Notes: generated by a model from the letters alone, not told the origin. A stretch of DNA of 20,225 nucleotides from CADEED01 sp035761265 (GCA_035761265.1 DASTRL010000248.1:1-20225); one strand, 5' to 3'. Shown: positions 1 to 9,112, numbered from the stretch's first letter. Translations and numbers: made by a program.

Positions 1-321
1 GAGACCGTCAAGCAAGTGGTGTTGCGTGCTGCGTTGCCCGGGATCGTCGGCGGCGTGTTACTGGCCGTGTCGCGTGCCATCGGCGAGACCATGATCGTGG
101 TGATGGCGGCGGGACTGGCCGCGAATCTGACCTTCAATCCCCTCGAGGCGGTGACCACCGTCACCGTGCAGATCGTCACGCTGCTGGTCGGGGACCAGGA
201 GTTCGACAGTCCGAAGACACTGGCCGCGTTCGCGCTCGGCCTGGTGCTGTTCCTGGTCACGCTGGCCCTGAACGTGCTCGCGCTGCACATCGTGCGCAAA
301 TACCGGGAGCAATATGAATAA
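1..321 (+). CDS. pstC: Phosphate ABC transporter permease PstC, C-terminal fragment
   Basis: This is the last 106 codons of a gene cut by the window's left edge, open in frame 1 from the first base to TAA at 319-321. The visible part begins inside the conserved cytoplasmic EAA-type coupling loop (LRAALPGIVGGVLLAVSRAIGET), which contacts the PstB ATPase. It ends with a hydrophobic segment and a short basic tail (HIVRKYREQYE), as in binding-protein-dependent permeases. PstC pairs with PstA to form the inner-membrane channel of the high-affinity phosphate transporter PstSCAB. Identity is firm from the motif and from pstA, pstB and phoU following directly. The last 8 bases overlap pstA, which suggests translational coupling. 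The PstS binding protein and any Pho box would lie upstream and are not visible. Confidence 0.93.
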   Translation, partial: ETVKQVVLRAALPGIVGGVLLAVSRAIGETMIVVMAAGLAANLTFNPLEAVTTVTVQIVTLLVGDQEFDSPKTLAAFALGLVLFLVTLALNVLALHIVRKYREQYE

Positions 322-1612
322 GCCGCGCCGCACCGCGCAGGAGACGCAGGCCATCGTGGCCCGCAGCCTGCGGCGCCGGTATTGGGCCGAGCGTCGATTC
401 CGTGCCTACGGCCTGTCGGCCGTCATCGCCGGCATGGTGTTCCTCTTCTATCTGTTCTCCGTGATCTTCTCGAACGGCCTGGGTGCGTTCCGCCAGACCG
501 AGCTCAGGCTCGACGTGTTCTACGACCCGGCGATCATCGACCCGGCCGGCACACGCAAGCCCGACGAGCTGCGGGGCGCGGACTACCAGGCATTGATCCG
601 TGCCGCGCTCAAGCAGAAGTTTCCGGCCGTGGAAGGGCGCGCGGCGACGCGCGCGCTCACCCGGCTGGTGAGCGGCGGAGCGTCCTTTGAATTGCAGCGG
701 CAGGTGCTTGCGGATCCCGCGTTGATCGGCACGACGCGGTCGGAGTGGCTCGCTGCCAGCGACTCGGTGGACCTGCTGCAGAAAGGGCGCGTGGATCGAT
801 CGCTGAGCGAGGGCGAGCGTCCGCTATCCGATCAACAGCTCGGCTGGGTGGACACGCTGGCCGCCGAAGGCGCGCTCGCATTCAAGTTCAACCGCGCTTT
901 CCTCACGCGCGGCGATTCGCGCGAGCCCGAGAATGCGGGCATCTGGGGCGCCGTGGTCGGATCGTTCTACACGCTGCTGCTGACCTTGCTGCTGTCATTC
1001 CCGATCGGCGTGGCGGCCGCGGTGTACCTCGAGGAGTTCGCGCGGCGCAACCGCTGGACCGATCTCATCGAGGTCAACATCAACAATCTCGCGGCCGTGC
1101 CGTCGATCGTGTTCGGCCTGCTGGGCCTCGCGGTGTTCATCGGCTTCTTCGGGCTGCCGCGTTCCGCGCCGCTGGTCGGTGCGCTGGTACTGACGCTGCT
1201 GACACTGCCCACCATCATCATCGCCTCGCGTGCGGCGCTCAAGGCGGTGCCGCCCTCTATCCGCGAGGCGGCGCTCGGCATGGGCGCCTCGAAGATCCAG
1301 GTGGTCACGCATCACGTGCTGCCGCTGGCCATGCCCGGCATGTTGACCGGCACCATCATCGGCATGGCGCGCGCACTCGGTGAGTCCGCGCCGCTGCTGA
1401 TGATCGGCATGGTCGCCTTCATCGTCGACATCCCCAAAGGCATCACCGACGCCGCGACGGTGCTGCCCGTGCAGGTCTATCTCTGGTCCGACAGTCCCGA
1501 GCGCGGCTTCGTCGAGAAGACCTCGGGCGCCATCATCGTGTTGCTCGCCTTCCTGGTGGTCATGAACACGACGGCGGTCATCCTTCGCAAACGATTCGAA
1601 CGACGGTGGTGA
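314..1612 (+). CDS. pstA: Phosphate ABC transporter permease PstA, long form with periplasmic insert
   Basis: A 432-residue inner-membrane permease, the second channel subunit of PstSCAB. The E. coli protein is about 296 residues. The extra length is N-terminal: a basic cytoplasmic segment, a first membrane helix at about 33-53, then about 150 polar residues (55-205) before the second helix at about 212-238. This resembles PstA proteins carrying the uncharacterised DUF3333-type N-terminal region. The conserved core follows, with TLPTIIIASRAALKAVP at 297-313 and the EAA coupling loop at about 318-337 (REAALGMGASKIQVV), then GMARALGESAPLL. The ATG at 314 lies inside the end of pstC (8-base overlap), and GGGAG about 8 bases upstream can serve as ribosome site. 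pstB starts 4 bases after the stop. The topology is my reading of hydrophobicity, not computed. Confidence 0.95.
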   Translation: MNKPRRTAQETQAIVARSLRRRYWAERRFRAYGLSAVIAGMVFLFYLFSVIFSNGLGAFRQTELRLDVFYDPAIIDPAGTRKPDELRGADYQALIRAALKQKFPAVEGRAATRALTRLVSGGASFELQRQVLADPALIGTTRSEWLAASDSVDLLQKGRVDRSLSEGERPLSDQQLGWVDTLAAEGALAFKFNRAFLTRGDSREPENAGIWGAVVGSFYTLLLTLLLSFPIGVAAAVYLEEFARRNRWTDLIEVNINNLAAVPSIVFGLLGLAVFIGFFGLPRSAPLVGALVLTLLTLPTIIIASRAALKAVPPSIREAALGMGASKIQVVTHHVLPLAMPGMLTGTIIGMARALGESAPLLMIGMVAFIVDIPKGITDAATVLPVQVYLWSDSPERGFVEKTSGAIIVLLAFLVVMNTTAVILRKRFERRW

Positions 1613-1616
1613 TCCA

Positions 1617-2498
1617 ATGGAAGCTGCACAAGCCGAGCGAGCGGATATCAGACTCAAACCGAGTGGGCGCATGACGGAAAGCGCGGGCGCGATGGAGGTG
1701 TCCGTCGAGGCCGGCAGGACGGTGGGCAACATCGCGGTGGACGATCCCGTATTCCGGTGTCGCGACGTCGACGTGTACTACGGCGAGAAGCACGCCATCA
1801 GGAAAGTGGGCATCGACATCGCCAGGAATCAGGTGCTGGCGATGATCGGCCCGTCGGGATGCGGCAAGTCCACGTTCCTGCGCTGCCTGAACCGCATGAA
1901 CGACACCATTCCGGGCGCACGCGTGCAGGGATCGATCCTGCTCGACGGCAAGGACATCCACGACAAGAAACAGGACGTGGTGCAGCTGCGCGCGCGCGTC
2001 GGCATGGTGTTCCAGAAGCCGAATCCCTTCCCGAAGTCGATCTACGAGAATGTCGCCTATGGCCCGCGCATCCACGGACTGGCCGGCGACCGCGTCGAGC
2101 TCGACGAGATCGTGCACGGCTCGCTGCAGCGCGCCGGGTTGTGGGAGGAGGTCAAGGACCGGCTGGCGCAGCCCGGCACCTCGCTGAGCGGCGGCCAGCA
2201 GCAGCGCCTGTGCATCGCGCGCACCATCGCCGTCAATCCGGAAGTGATCCTGATGGACGAGCCGTGCTCGGCGCTCGACCCGATCGCCACGGCGCGCATC
2301 GAGGATCTCATGGAAGAGCTGCGCCAGAGCTATGCCATCGTGATCGTGACGCACTCGATGCAGCAGGCCGCGCGCGTCTCGCAGCGCACGGCGTATTTCC
2401 ATCTCGGCGACCTTATCGAAGTGGGCGAGACCGACCGCATCTTCACGAATCCGCGGCATCGCCTCACCGAGGACTACATCACCGGGCGCTTCGGCTGA
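1617..2498 (+). CDS. pstB: Phosphate ABC transporter ATP-binding protein PstB
   Basis: A 293-residue ABC ATPase that drives phosphate import through PstC/PstA. All nucleotide-binding motifs are intact: Walker A GPSGCGKST (78-86), the PstB-type Q-loop FQKPNPFP (132-139), signature LSGGQQQR (190-197), Walker B ILMDEP (211-216) and the switch histidine in VTHSM (H246). Family members are usually about 250-260 residues. Here a polar, non-conserved leader of about 42 residues precedes the first conserved block (VFRCRDVDVYYGEKHA). In-frame ATGs at 1671 and 1692 would give near-normal lengths, and the ribosome site before 1617 is weak, so the true start is uncertain. The gene sits 4 bases after pstA and 14 bases before phoU. 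Confidence 0.95.
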   Translation: MEAAQAERADIRLKPSGRMTESAGAMEVSVEAGRTVGNIAVDDPVFRCRDVDVYYGEKHAIRKVGIDIARNQVLAMIGPSGCGKSTFLRCLNRMNDTIPGARVQGSILLDGKDIHDKKQDVVQLRARVGMVFQKPNPFPKSIYENVAYGPRIHGLAGDRVELDEIVHGSLQRAGLWEEVKDRLAQPGTSLSGGQQQRLCIARTIAVNPEVILMDEPCSALDPIATARIEDLMEELRQSYAIVIVTHSMQQAARVSQRTAYFHLGDLIEVGETDRIFTNPRHRLTEDYITGRFG

Positions 2499-2512
2499 GG
2501 AACGCCGCACTC

Positions 2513-3238
2513 ATGGCCCTGAGTCTCGAAGGTCACATCGCGCGCGCCTTTGACGGCGACCTCTCGTCGCTGCACATCCAGGCGGTGGCCATGGGTGCGC
2601 TGGTGATCGAGCAGGTGCAACTGGCGGTCAATGCCTATTCGAACTGGGATCGTTCGGCGGCGACGCTGGTGCTGGAGCGCGAGCGCAGGATCAATTCCTA
2701 TGACGCGCAGATCGAGACGGCCGCCCTGCAGTTGATCGCCAGGCGCCAGCCGGTGGCGCAGGATCTGCGCGCGATCTTCGCGATCGACAAGGTCGTGACG
2801 GAGCTGGAACGGGCGGCGGACGAGGCCAAGAAGCTCGCGCTCACGGTGTTGGCCGATTCGGAGACCAGCGGCTTTCGCCCCGGTGCGGCAACCGCGCGCG
2901 AGGCGCGGGCGCTGGGACGGCTTGCGGTGGCCACGGTTCGCTCCGCGCTGCAGGCGTTCGATCGGCTGGAGCCGGTGGCCGCGGCAGCGGTCGTGAAGCA
3001 GGACGCAGACATGGACGTCGAGTACGCGAATGCGCTGCGGCGCCTGCTGACGCACGCGATGGAAGACCCGCGACGACTGCAGGCGACCATCGAGGCCGCG
3101 TTCATCATGCGGTCGCTCGAACGCATCGGAGATCACGCGCGCAACATCGCGCGACACGTGAGCTTCATTGGCGGGCAGTTCGAGCCGACCGTGACGGACG
3201 TCGTGTCCGCCAGCCTGTCCGTCAAGAATCGTCCCTAG
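2513..3238 (+). CDS. phoU: Phosphate signalling protein PhoU
   Basis: A 241-residue all-helical protein, the same length as E. coli PhoU. It couples the Pst transporter to the PhoR/PhoB two-component system and restrains phosphate uptake when phosphate is plentiful. PhoU is built from two three-helix bundles, each with a metal-binding E-x-x-x-D motif. The first is ELERAADEAKK (97-107) and the second is SLERIGDHARNIARHV (201-216), which is canonical. The ATG at 2513 is supported by GAGG at 2497-2500 just after the pstB stop, and the protein aligns from its first residues (MALSLEGHIARAFDGDL). It is the last gene of the operon. No intrinsic terminator with a T-run is visible after it. Its final 17 bases overlap the AraC remnant on the other strand. 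Confidence 0.95.
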   Translation: MALSLEGHIARAFDGDLSSLHIQAVAMGALVIEQVQLAVNAYSNWDRSAATLVLERERRINSYDAQIETAALQLIARRQPVAQDLRAIFAIDKVVTELERAADEAKKLALTVLADSETSGFRPGAATAREARALGRLAVATVRSALQAFDRLEPVAAAAVVKQDADMDVEYANALRRLLTHAMEDPRRLQATIEAAFIMRSLERIGDHARNIARHVSFIGGQFEPTVTDVVSASLSVKNRP

Positions 3239-3465
3239 CCACGGAATGCTGGCCGACGGGCGCCGAGCCCGCGCGCCAGTTGCCCGGCGTCGTCCCGGTG
3301 ATCCGCTTGAATGCGCGATTGACGGCCGCTTCGGATTCGCAACCGACACTGGCCGCGATCCGCGGAAGGCTTTCGCGGCCGGCCCGCAATCGTTCCGCGG
3401 CCAACTGGATAGGGCAGCGGCAATCGTTCAGGCGCAGGGCATGGGTCCGTTCGACATCACCTATC

Positions 3466-3476
<11 letters not shown>
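3222..3476 (-). pseudogene. Remnant of an AraC-family regulator (C-terminal HTH only)
   Basis: On the minus strand the frame from 3476 down to the TGA at 3222 encodes the second helix-turn-helix of an AraC/XylS-type DNA-binding domain. It reads LAAERLRAG, S..RIAASVGCESEAAVNRAFKRITG, then P..WR. This fits the family pattern (lL..s...i..IA..vGy.SeaaFsRaFkr..G..P..yR), with C for the usual Y and V for the usual F. A TGA at 3477-3479 closes the frame upstream, and the first helix-turn-helix and any sensor domain are absent: that space is now dapD. The piece fills the phoU-dapD gap exactly, overlapping phoU by 17 bases and dapD by 11. The only possible start is a TTG at 3404. I read it as a degraded gene fragment rather than an expressed small protein. 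The homology call is by eye. Confidence 0.7.
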
Positions 3477-4304
<828 letters not shown>

Positions 4305-4308
<4 letters not shown>

Positions 4309-5501
4309 GGATGCCTCTCCAGGAATTGACGGATACGGTGCGCGGCGGTCACGCACTCCTCGACGGACGCCACCAGCGAGATGCGCACGCGGCCGCGGCC
4401 GGGATTGCCGCTGTTGGTGTCGCGGGCCAGGTAACTGCCGGGCAGGATGGTGAGGTTCTGTTCGGCGAACAGCTCGCGCGCGAATGCCTCGTCGTCGCGC
4501 TGCACGTCGGGCCAGAGATAGAAGCCGCCATCCGGCTCGAGCACGTCGAGCAGCGGCGCGAGTATCGGCACCACGCGCGCGAATTTCTCGCGGTACAGCG
4601 CCCGGTTGGTCGCGGCGTGCGCGTCGTCGTTCCAGGCGGCGATGCTGGCGAGCTGGGTGGGAACCGCCATCGCGCAGCCGTGATAGGTGCGGTAGAGCAG
4701 GTAGGGCCTGATCAGCGCGGGATCGCCGGCGACGAAGCCGGAGCGCAGGCCGGGCACGCTCGAACGCTTCGACAACGAGTGGAACACCATGCAGCGCTGG
4801 AACCGGTCGTGGCCGCTGGCCAGCGCGGCCTGCAGCAGCGAGGGCGGCGGCGCCGCGTCGTCGCGATACAGCTCCGCGTAGCATTCATCCGCCGCGATGA
4901 CGAAGTCGTGGCGCTCGGCGAGCTCGAGCGCATGGCGCAGGAATTCGAGCGACAGCACCGCGCCGGTGGGGTTGCCGGGGCTGCAGAGGAACAGCACCTG
5001 GCAACGCTCCCAGACTTGCGCCGGGACGGCATCCAGGTCCGGCTGGAAGCGCTCCGCGGCGGTGGTGTTGAGGAACCAGGGCTCGGCGCCGGCCAGCAAC
5101 GCCGCGCCTTCGTAGATCTGGTAGAACGGGTTGGGCATCGCGACCACGGGCCTCGCCTCGTCACGCGTGCTAACTACCGCCTGGACGAAGGAGAACAGCG
5201 CCTCGCGCGTGCCGGTCACGGGCAGCACCATGTCCTGTGCCGCGACACGCACGCCGAAGCGCCGGCCGAGCCACGCGGCACAGGCGCTGCGCATCTCGGG
5301 CAGGCCGGCCGTGGCCGGGTAGCTGTCGAGTTTGTCGAGGTTCTGCCGCAGCGCCTCGATCACGAAGGCGGGCGGTGCGTGCCTGGGCTCGCCGATCGAC
5401 ATGGCGATGTGCGCCAGATCGGCGGGCGGAGTCTGCCCGGCCTTCAGGCGCGCCAGGCGCTCGAAAGGATAGGCGGTGAGCCGGTCGAGGCGATCGTTCA
5501 C
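4305..5501 (-). CDS. dapC: Succinyldiaminopimelate aminotransferase DapC
   Basis: A 398-residue fold-type I PLP aminotransferase. It converts N-succinyl-2-amino-6-ketopimelate to N-succinyl-diaminopimelate using glutamate, the step after DapD. The PLP lysine is K245 in SLSKRSSVPGLRSGF, N177 lies in CSPGNPTG, D205 in AADECY, and the substrate carboxylate arginine is R373 in GRVRISL. The N-terminus (RLDRLTAYPFERLARLKAG, then SIGEPRHAPP) is typical of proteobacterial DapC rather than of ArgD, which fills this role in E. coli. The GTG start at 5501 overlaps the glnD stop by four bases (GTGA), and the stop overlaps the dapD start in the same way. The neighbouring dapD supports the substrate assignment. 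An ArgD-like general aminotransferase is the less likely alternative. Confidence 0.92.
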
Positions 5502-8200
5502 GCGGCCGCGCGACGATCGAGAGTGCCGGACAACTTCTGCTGCAGCCGGGTCGCGGCGGCCTCGTCCAGCGGAGCGCCGGTCAGCGAGGCCAGGTAGAAC
5601 ACGTCCTCGGCGCGCTCGCCGACGGTCATGATCTTCGCGGCCAGCAAGTCGACCCGTTCCTCCATCAGCACCTTGCCCACGTCGCACAGCAGGCCGGGGC
5701 GGTCGCCGGCCACGAGTTCGAGCACCGAGCGGCGATTGCGCTCATCCACCGTCACCGCGATCTGCGTGGAAGTGCGGAACATGCGGGCCTGGCGCGGCAC
5801 GCGGCGGGTCACGGTCACCGGCGCCTCCTCGGGGCGCTGCAGCGCGTGCCACAGCGCGCGCTCGATCTCGCCGACGCGTTCGCCGTCGGTGATCGCCGAG
5901 CCGTCTTCCTCCAGCACGTGGTAGAGGTCGAGGCTGAAGCCATCGCCGGTGGGCGTGATGCGCGCGTCGACGATGTTGAGCCCGAGCTGGTCGAGCACGG
6001 CGGTGGTGATGGCGAAGCTGTTGTAGCGATGCGGCGCGAACGCGAGGATCGCGGTGGTGCCGCGCTCGCTCGAGCTCTGCACGGCCACCAGCGGCTCCTC
6101 GCTGCCGGGCTCGCGGTCGGCGAGCAGCTGCGTGTGCCAGGCCACCTCCTCGGGCGTGTGCCGCAGGAAATAGGCCGGCGTCAGCCGCTCCCAGGCGCGC
6201 GTGATCTCGGGAGCGGTGATCTTGCCGGCCGCCGCCAGCAGCTTGCGCGCGCCTTCCTGGGTCTCGCGCATGAGCTCGTCGGTGTCGATCGGGCTCTCGA
6301 GCCCGCGGCGCAGCGCGCGCTTCACGCGCTCGTAGAACTCCTGGAACAGGGACGCCTTCCATGAATTCCACAGCTTCGGATTGGTGCCACGCACGTCGGC
6401 GCTGGTCAGCACGTATAGATAGTCGAGGTGCGTCTCGTCGCCCACCTTGCGCGCGAACGCGTTGATGACCTCGGGATCCGAGATGTCCTGCTTCTGCGCG
6501 GTGACCGAGAGCTCCAGATGGTTCTGCACCAGCCACGCCACCAGCCGCGCGTCGTAGCGCGACAGGCCCTGTTCCAGGCAGAACGCCTCGGCATCGACCG
6601 CGCCGAGCTGCGAGTGATCGCCGCCGCGGCCCTTGGCGATGTCGTGGAACAGCGCCGCGAGATAGGCGATCTCGAGCTTCGGCAGCTGCTGCATGATGGC
6701 GGAGAGCTGCGGCAGCTCGTGGTCGTACCTCGGCAGCGACAGCCGTCGCAGGTTGCTGAGCACGAACAGCGTGTGCGCATCGACCGTGTACGCGTGGAAC
6801 AGGTCGTACTGCATGCGGCCGACGATGCGGCCGAAAGCCGGGATGTAGCGGCCGAGCACGCCATACGTGTTCATGCGCCGCAGCTCGTGGGTCACGCCCG
6901 CGGGCGCGCGCAGGATCTCGAGGAACAGGCGGTGGTTGCGGGGGTTCTGCCGGAACTCCTCGTCGATCAGCCACAGGTTGCGGTTGATCGCGCGGATGGT
7001 CGAGGCGCGTACGCCCTTGACGTCCGGGTTCTGCTGCAGCACCACGAAAATCTCCAGCAGCGTCGACGGCGTGCGCGCGAAGATGTCATCGTTGATGGCT
7101 TCCAGGTAGTCGTTGCGTACCTGGAAGCGTGGGCTCAGCGGACGCGGCGGCGTGGTCTCGGTGAGGATGGCCTCGCGGAACAGCTGCAGCAGCAGTTCGT
7201 TGAGCAGCATCACGTCCATGACCGTGCGGTAGTAGCGCTGCATGAACTGCTCGACGGCGAGCGTGAACGTCGCGTCCTCGTAGCCGAACAGCTGCGCGAG
7301 CTTGATCTGGTGATCGAACAGCAGTCGGTCCTCGCGTCGCCCGGTGACCACGTGCAGGCCGAAGCGCACCTTCCACAGGAATGACTGCGCCTGCTTGAGC
7401 TTGCGCAGCTCGGTGAACGACAGGAAGCCGTGCGTCAGCAGCTCATCGAGCGAACTCGCGCCGAAGTGCCGCTTCGCGACCCAGGCGATGGTCTGGATGT
7501 CGCGCAGGCCGCCGGGTCCGGTCTTCACGTTCGGTTCGAGGTTGTAGGCCGTGTCGTTGGCCTTGAGGTGACGCTCCTGCTGCTCGGCCACCTTGGCTTC
7601 GAAGAAGGCACTCACCGGCCAGATGCGATCGGCCGAGACGGCCTCGCGCATCTGCGCGAGCAGCTCCGCATTGCCGGCGAGCAGGCGCGACTCGATCAGC
7701 GTGGTCATCACGCCCACGTCCGCCTTGCTCTCGTCGGCGCACTCGGCGACCGTGCGCACGCTGTGGCCGACCTCGAGATTGATGTCCCACAGGAAGGTGA
7801 CGAACTTCTCCACGACGCCGCGCCCCGGGTCGTCGGGCGCGGCCGGTACCAGGATCAGGATGTCGACGTCGGAATGCGGATGCAGTTCGCCGCGGCCGTA
7901 GCCGCCCACGGCGGCCAGCGACCAGCTTTCGTAACCCGCCGGCAGCTGCGAGCGCCACACTTCGCGCAGGATGGCATCGATGAGCTCGGCGCGCGCAAGG
8001 ACCAGCGTCTCCACCGACTCATCGGCGCGGAAACGCTCGATGAGCTCGGCGTGCGCATCGCGCAGCTCGCTGCGGAAGGATTCCGGCGCGAAGCCGGCCG
8101 ACGCCAGGCGCTCCGGCAATTGCGCGAGCCGGGGCCAGGGAGCGCCGCGGATGACGGGGTTCTCGGCGGCCTGCAGATCCTCGTCGAGTGAAGATGCCAT
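5498..8200 (-). CDS. glnD: Bifunctional PII uridylyltransferase/uridylyl-removing enzyme GlnD
   Basis: A 900-residue glutamine sensor (E. coli 890) that uridylylates PII proteins when glutamine is low and removes UMP when it is high. The N-terminal nucleotidyltransferase has the motif GGYGRGELHPHSDVD (99-113), with catalytic aspartates D111 and D113. The HD hydrolase domain is seen at ALFHDIAKGRGGDHS (516-530, H519-D520), preceded by YTVDAHTL (471-478). Two C-terminal ACT domains follow, at about 705-790 (TTAILAFAPHRYNSFA) and 813-890 (ELVAGDRPGLLCDVGKVL), where glutamine binds. All parts look intact, so both activities are expected. The ATG at 8200 directly follows the map TAG. An AAGGA in the map 3' end is 13 bases away, rather long. 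Its stop overlaps dapC by four bases. Confidence 0.98.
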   Translation of the reverse strand: MASSLDEDLQAAENPVIRGAPWPRLAQLPERLASAGFAPESFRSELRDAHAELIERFRADESVETLVLARAELIDAILREVWRSQLPAGYESWSLAAVGGYGRGELHPHSDVDILILVPAAPDDPGRGVVEKFVTFLWDINLEVGHSVRTVAECADESKADVGVMTTLIESRLLAGNAELLAQMREAVSADRIWPVSAFFEAKVAEQQERHLKANDTAYNLEPNVKTGPGGLRDIQTIAWVAKRHFGASSLDELLTHGFLSFTELRKLKQAQSFLWKVRFGLHVVTGRREDRLLFDHQIKLAQLFGYEDATFTLAVEQFMQRYYRTVMDVMLLNELLLQLFREAILTETTPPRPLSPRFQVRNDYLEAINDDIFARTPSTLLEIFVVLQQNPDVKGVRASTIRAINRNLWLIDEEFRQNPRNHRLFLEILRAPAGVTHELRRMNTYGVLGRYIPAFGRIVGRMQYDLFHAYTVDAHTLFVLSNLRRLSLPRYDHELPQLSAIMQQLPKLEIAYLAALFHDIAKGRGGDHSQLGAVDAEAFCLEQGLSRYDARLVAWLVQNHLELSVTAQKQDISDPEVINAFARKVGDETHLDYLYVLTSADVRGTNPKLWNSWKASLFQEFYERVKRALRRGLESPIDTDELMRETQEGARKLLAAAGKITAPEITRAWERLTPAYFLRHTPEEVAWHTQLLADREPGSEEPLVAVQSSSERGTTAILAFAPHRYNSFAITTAVLDQLGLNIVDARITPTGDGFSLDLYHVLEEDGSAITDGERVGEIERALWHALQRPEEAPVTVTRRVPRQARMFRTSTQIAVTVDERNRRSVLELVAGDRPGLLCDVGKVLMEERVDLLAAKIMTVGERAEDVFYLASLTGAPLDEAAATRLQQKLSGTLDRRAAA

Positions 8201-8989
8201 CTAGTGGGTTCTGTCCTTCGCGCCGAGCGTGAGGACTTCGTAGCCGCTCGGCGTCACCAGGATCGTGTGCTCCCACTGCGCCGACAGTGAATGATCCTTG
8301 GTCACCACGGTCCAACCATCGCCCAACAAGCGCACGTGGCGCTTGCCGGCGTTCACCATGGGCTCGATGGTAAAGGTCATGCCCGCCTTCAGCTCATCCC
8401 CCGTGCCGGGCTCACCGTAGTGCAGGACCTGCGGGTCTTCGTGGTAGACGCGCCCGATGCCGTGGCCGCAGTACTCGCGCACCACGGAGAAGTTGCGCTC
8501 TTCGACGAAAGTCTGGATGGCGTGCCCGATGTCGCCGAGTCGCGCGCCGGGCTTCACCTGTTCGATGCCGCGCCACATGGCGTCGAAGCAGGTCGCGGTG
8601 AGCCGCTGCGCGGGCAGCGAGGGCTTGCCGACGAAGTACATGCGGCTGGTGTCGCCGTGAAAGCCATCGCGGATGACGGTGACGTCGATGTTCACGATGT
8701 CGCCGGACTTGAGCACCTTTTCATTGGGGATGCCGTGGCACACGACGTGATTCACCGAAGCGCAGATGGTCTTCGGGAAGCCGCGGTAGTTCACGTTGGC
8801 GGGAATCGCCTTCTGCACCTCGACGATGAACTGATTGCACAGCCGGTCCAGCTCCTCGGTGGTGACCCCGGGTTTGACGTGCTCGCCGATCATGTCGAGC
8901 ACGTCGGCGGCCAGCCGGCCCGCGACGCGCATTTTTTCCTGTTCAACCGAGGACTTAATCGAGATGTGACGGCTCACGAGGGAGTCCAT
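8201..8989 (-). CDS. map: Type I methionine aminopeptidase
   Basis: A 262-residue cytosolic dimetal enzyme (E. coli 264) that removes the initiator methionine from nascent proteins. The five metal ligands are D102 (NIDVTV), D113 (HGDTSRM), H176 (GHGIGR), E209 (FTIEPM) and E240 (QWEHTI). The substrate-site H85 (HVVCHGIP) is also present. I chose the ATG at 8989, which has AGGTG six bases upstream. The frame stays open for 23 more codons, but an ATG at 9058 would begin upstream of the likely promoter and has no family-like sequence. The gene leads the map-glnD-dapC-dapD operon and is divergent from rpsB, an arrangement shared with many gammaproteobacteria. Confidence 0.97.
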   Translation of the reverse strand: MDSLVSRHISIKSSVEQEKMRVAGRLAADVLDMIGEHVKPGVTTEELDRLCNQFIVEVQKAIPANVNYRGFPKTICASVNHVVCHGIPNEKVLKSGDIVNIDVTVIRDGFHGDTSRMYFVGKPSLPAQRLTATCFDAMWRGIEQVKPGARLGDIGHAIQTFVEERNFSVVREYCGHGIGRVYHEDPQVLHYGEPGTGDELKAGMTFTIEPMVNAGKRHVRLLGDGWTVVTKDHSLSAQWEHTILVTPSGYEVLTLGAKDRTH

Positions 8990-9010
8990 GGAACGCACCT
9001 GCGTAAGGCG

Positions 9011-9047
9011 TTGTTTTGACGGGGAACAAATGGTATAAAGCGCGGCC
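9011..9047 (+). promoter_or_regulatory. Candidate sigma-70 promoter for rpsB-tsf, extended -10
   Basis: TTGTTT at 9011-9016 is 17 bases from TATAAA at 9034-9039. A TG one base upstream of the -10 (9031-9032) makes an extended -10 element. The bases after the -10 are GCGCGGCC, a GC-rich discriminator of the kind tied to ppGpp control of ribosomal promoters. Transcription would start near 9046, giving a leader of about 200 nt before rpsB, and a run of six T at 9048-9053 lies at the very start of the transcript. A TTGACG at 9016-9021 is a better -35 match but only 12 bases from the -10. The promoter call is by inspection. Confidence 0.65.
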
Positions 9048-9058
9048 TTTTTTGGCAA
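9022..9058 (-). promoter_or_regulatory. Candidate promoter for map operon, overlapping the rpsB promoter
   Basis: Read on the minus strand, TTGCCA (9058-9053, five of six matches to TTGACA) is separated by 17 bases from TACCAT (9035-9030, four of six matches to TATAAT). This would start transcription near 9023 and leave a leader of roughly 33 bases before the map ATG at 8989. Its -10 overlaps the rpsB -10 by two bases, and its -35 lies in the first transcribed bases of rpsB. The -10 is weak, and an alternative TTTATA at 9039-9034 is possible with a poorer -35. Confidence 0.4.
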
Positions 9059-9085
9059 CGAAACTCATTTAAACCACACGCGCAA

Positions 9086-9112
9086 CCTGCCGACTCGTCC
9101 TTCGCGGACAGG
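9086..9112 (+). promoter_or_regulatory. Upstream hairpin in rpsB leader
   Basis: CCTGCCG at 9086-9092 can pair with CGG-A-CAGG at 9105-9112, giving seven base pairs with one bulged A (9108) around a 12-base loop. It falls about 40 nt into the predicted rpsB transcript. A competing small stem (GTCC 9097-9100 with GGAC 9106-9109) uses part of the same bases. No T-run follows, so it is not a terminator. It may be part of the structured leader with the larger stem at 9175-9232. Confidence 0.3.

Noticed and set aside
3239..3465. Bidirectional terminator expected between convergent phoU and dapD
   Set aside because: I found GC-rich inverted stretches but no stem followed by a T-run on either strand.
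5742..6974. A 410-codon minus-strand frame inside glnD
   Set aside because: It is a +1-type shadow, rich in Ala/Arg/Gly/Pro. glnD in the other frame carries intact HD and ACT domains.
7860..7960. Repeated CG-rich motifs that looked like a short repeat array
   Set aside because: They encode the GGYGRGELHPHSDVD nucleotidyltransferase motif of GlnD; spacing is irregular and there are no true repeats.
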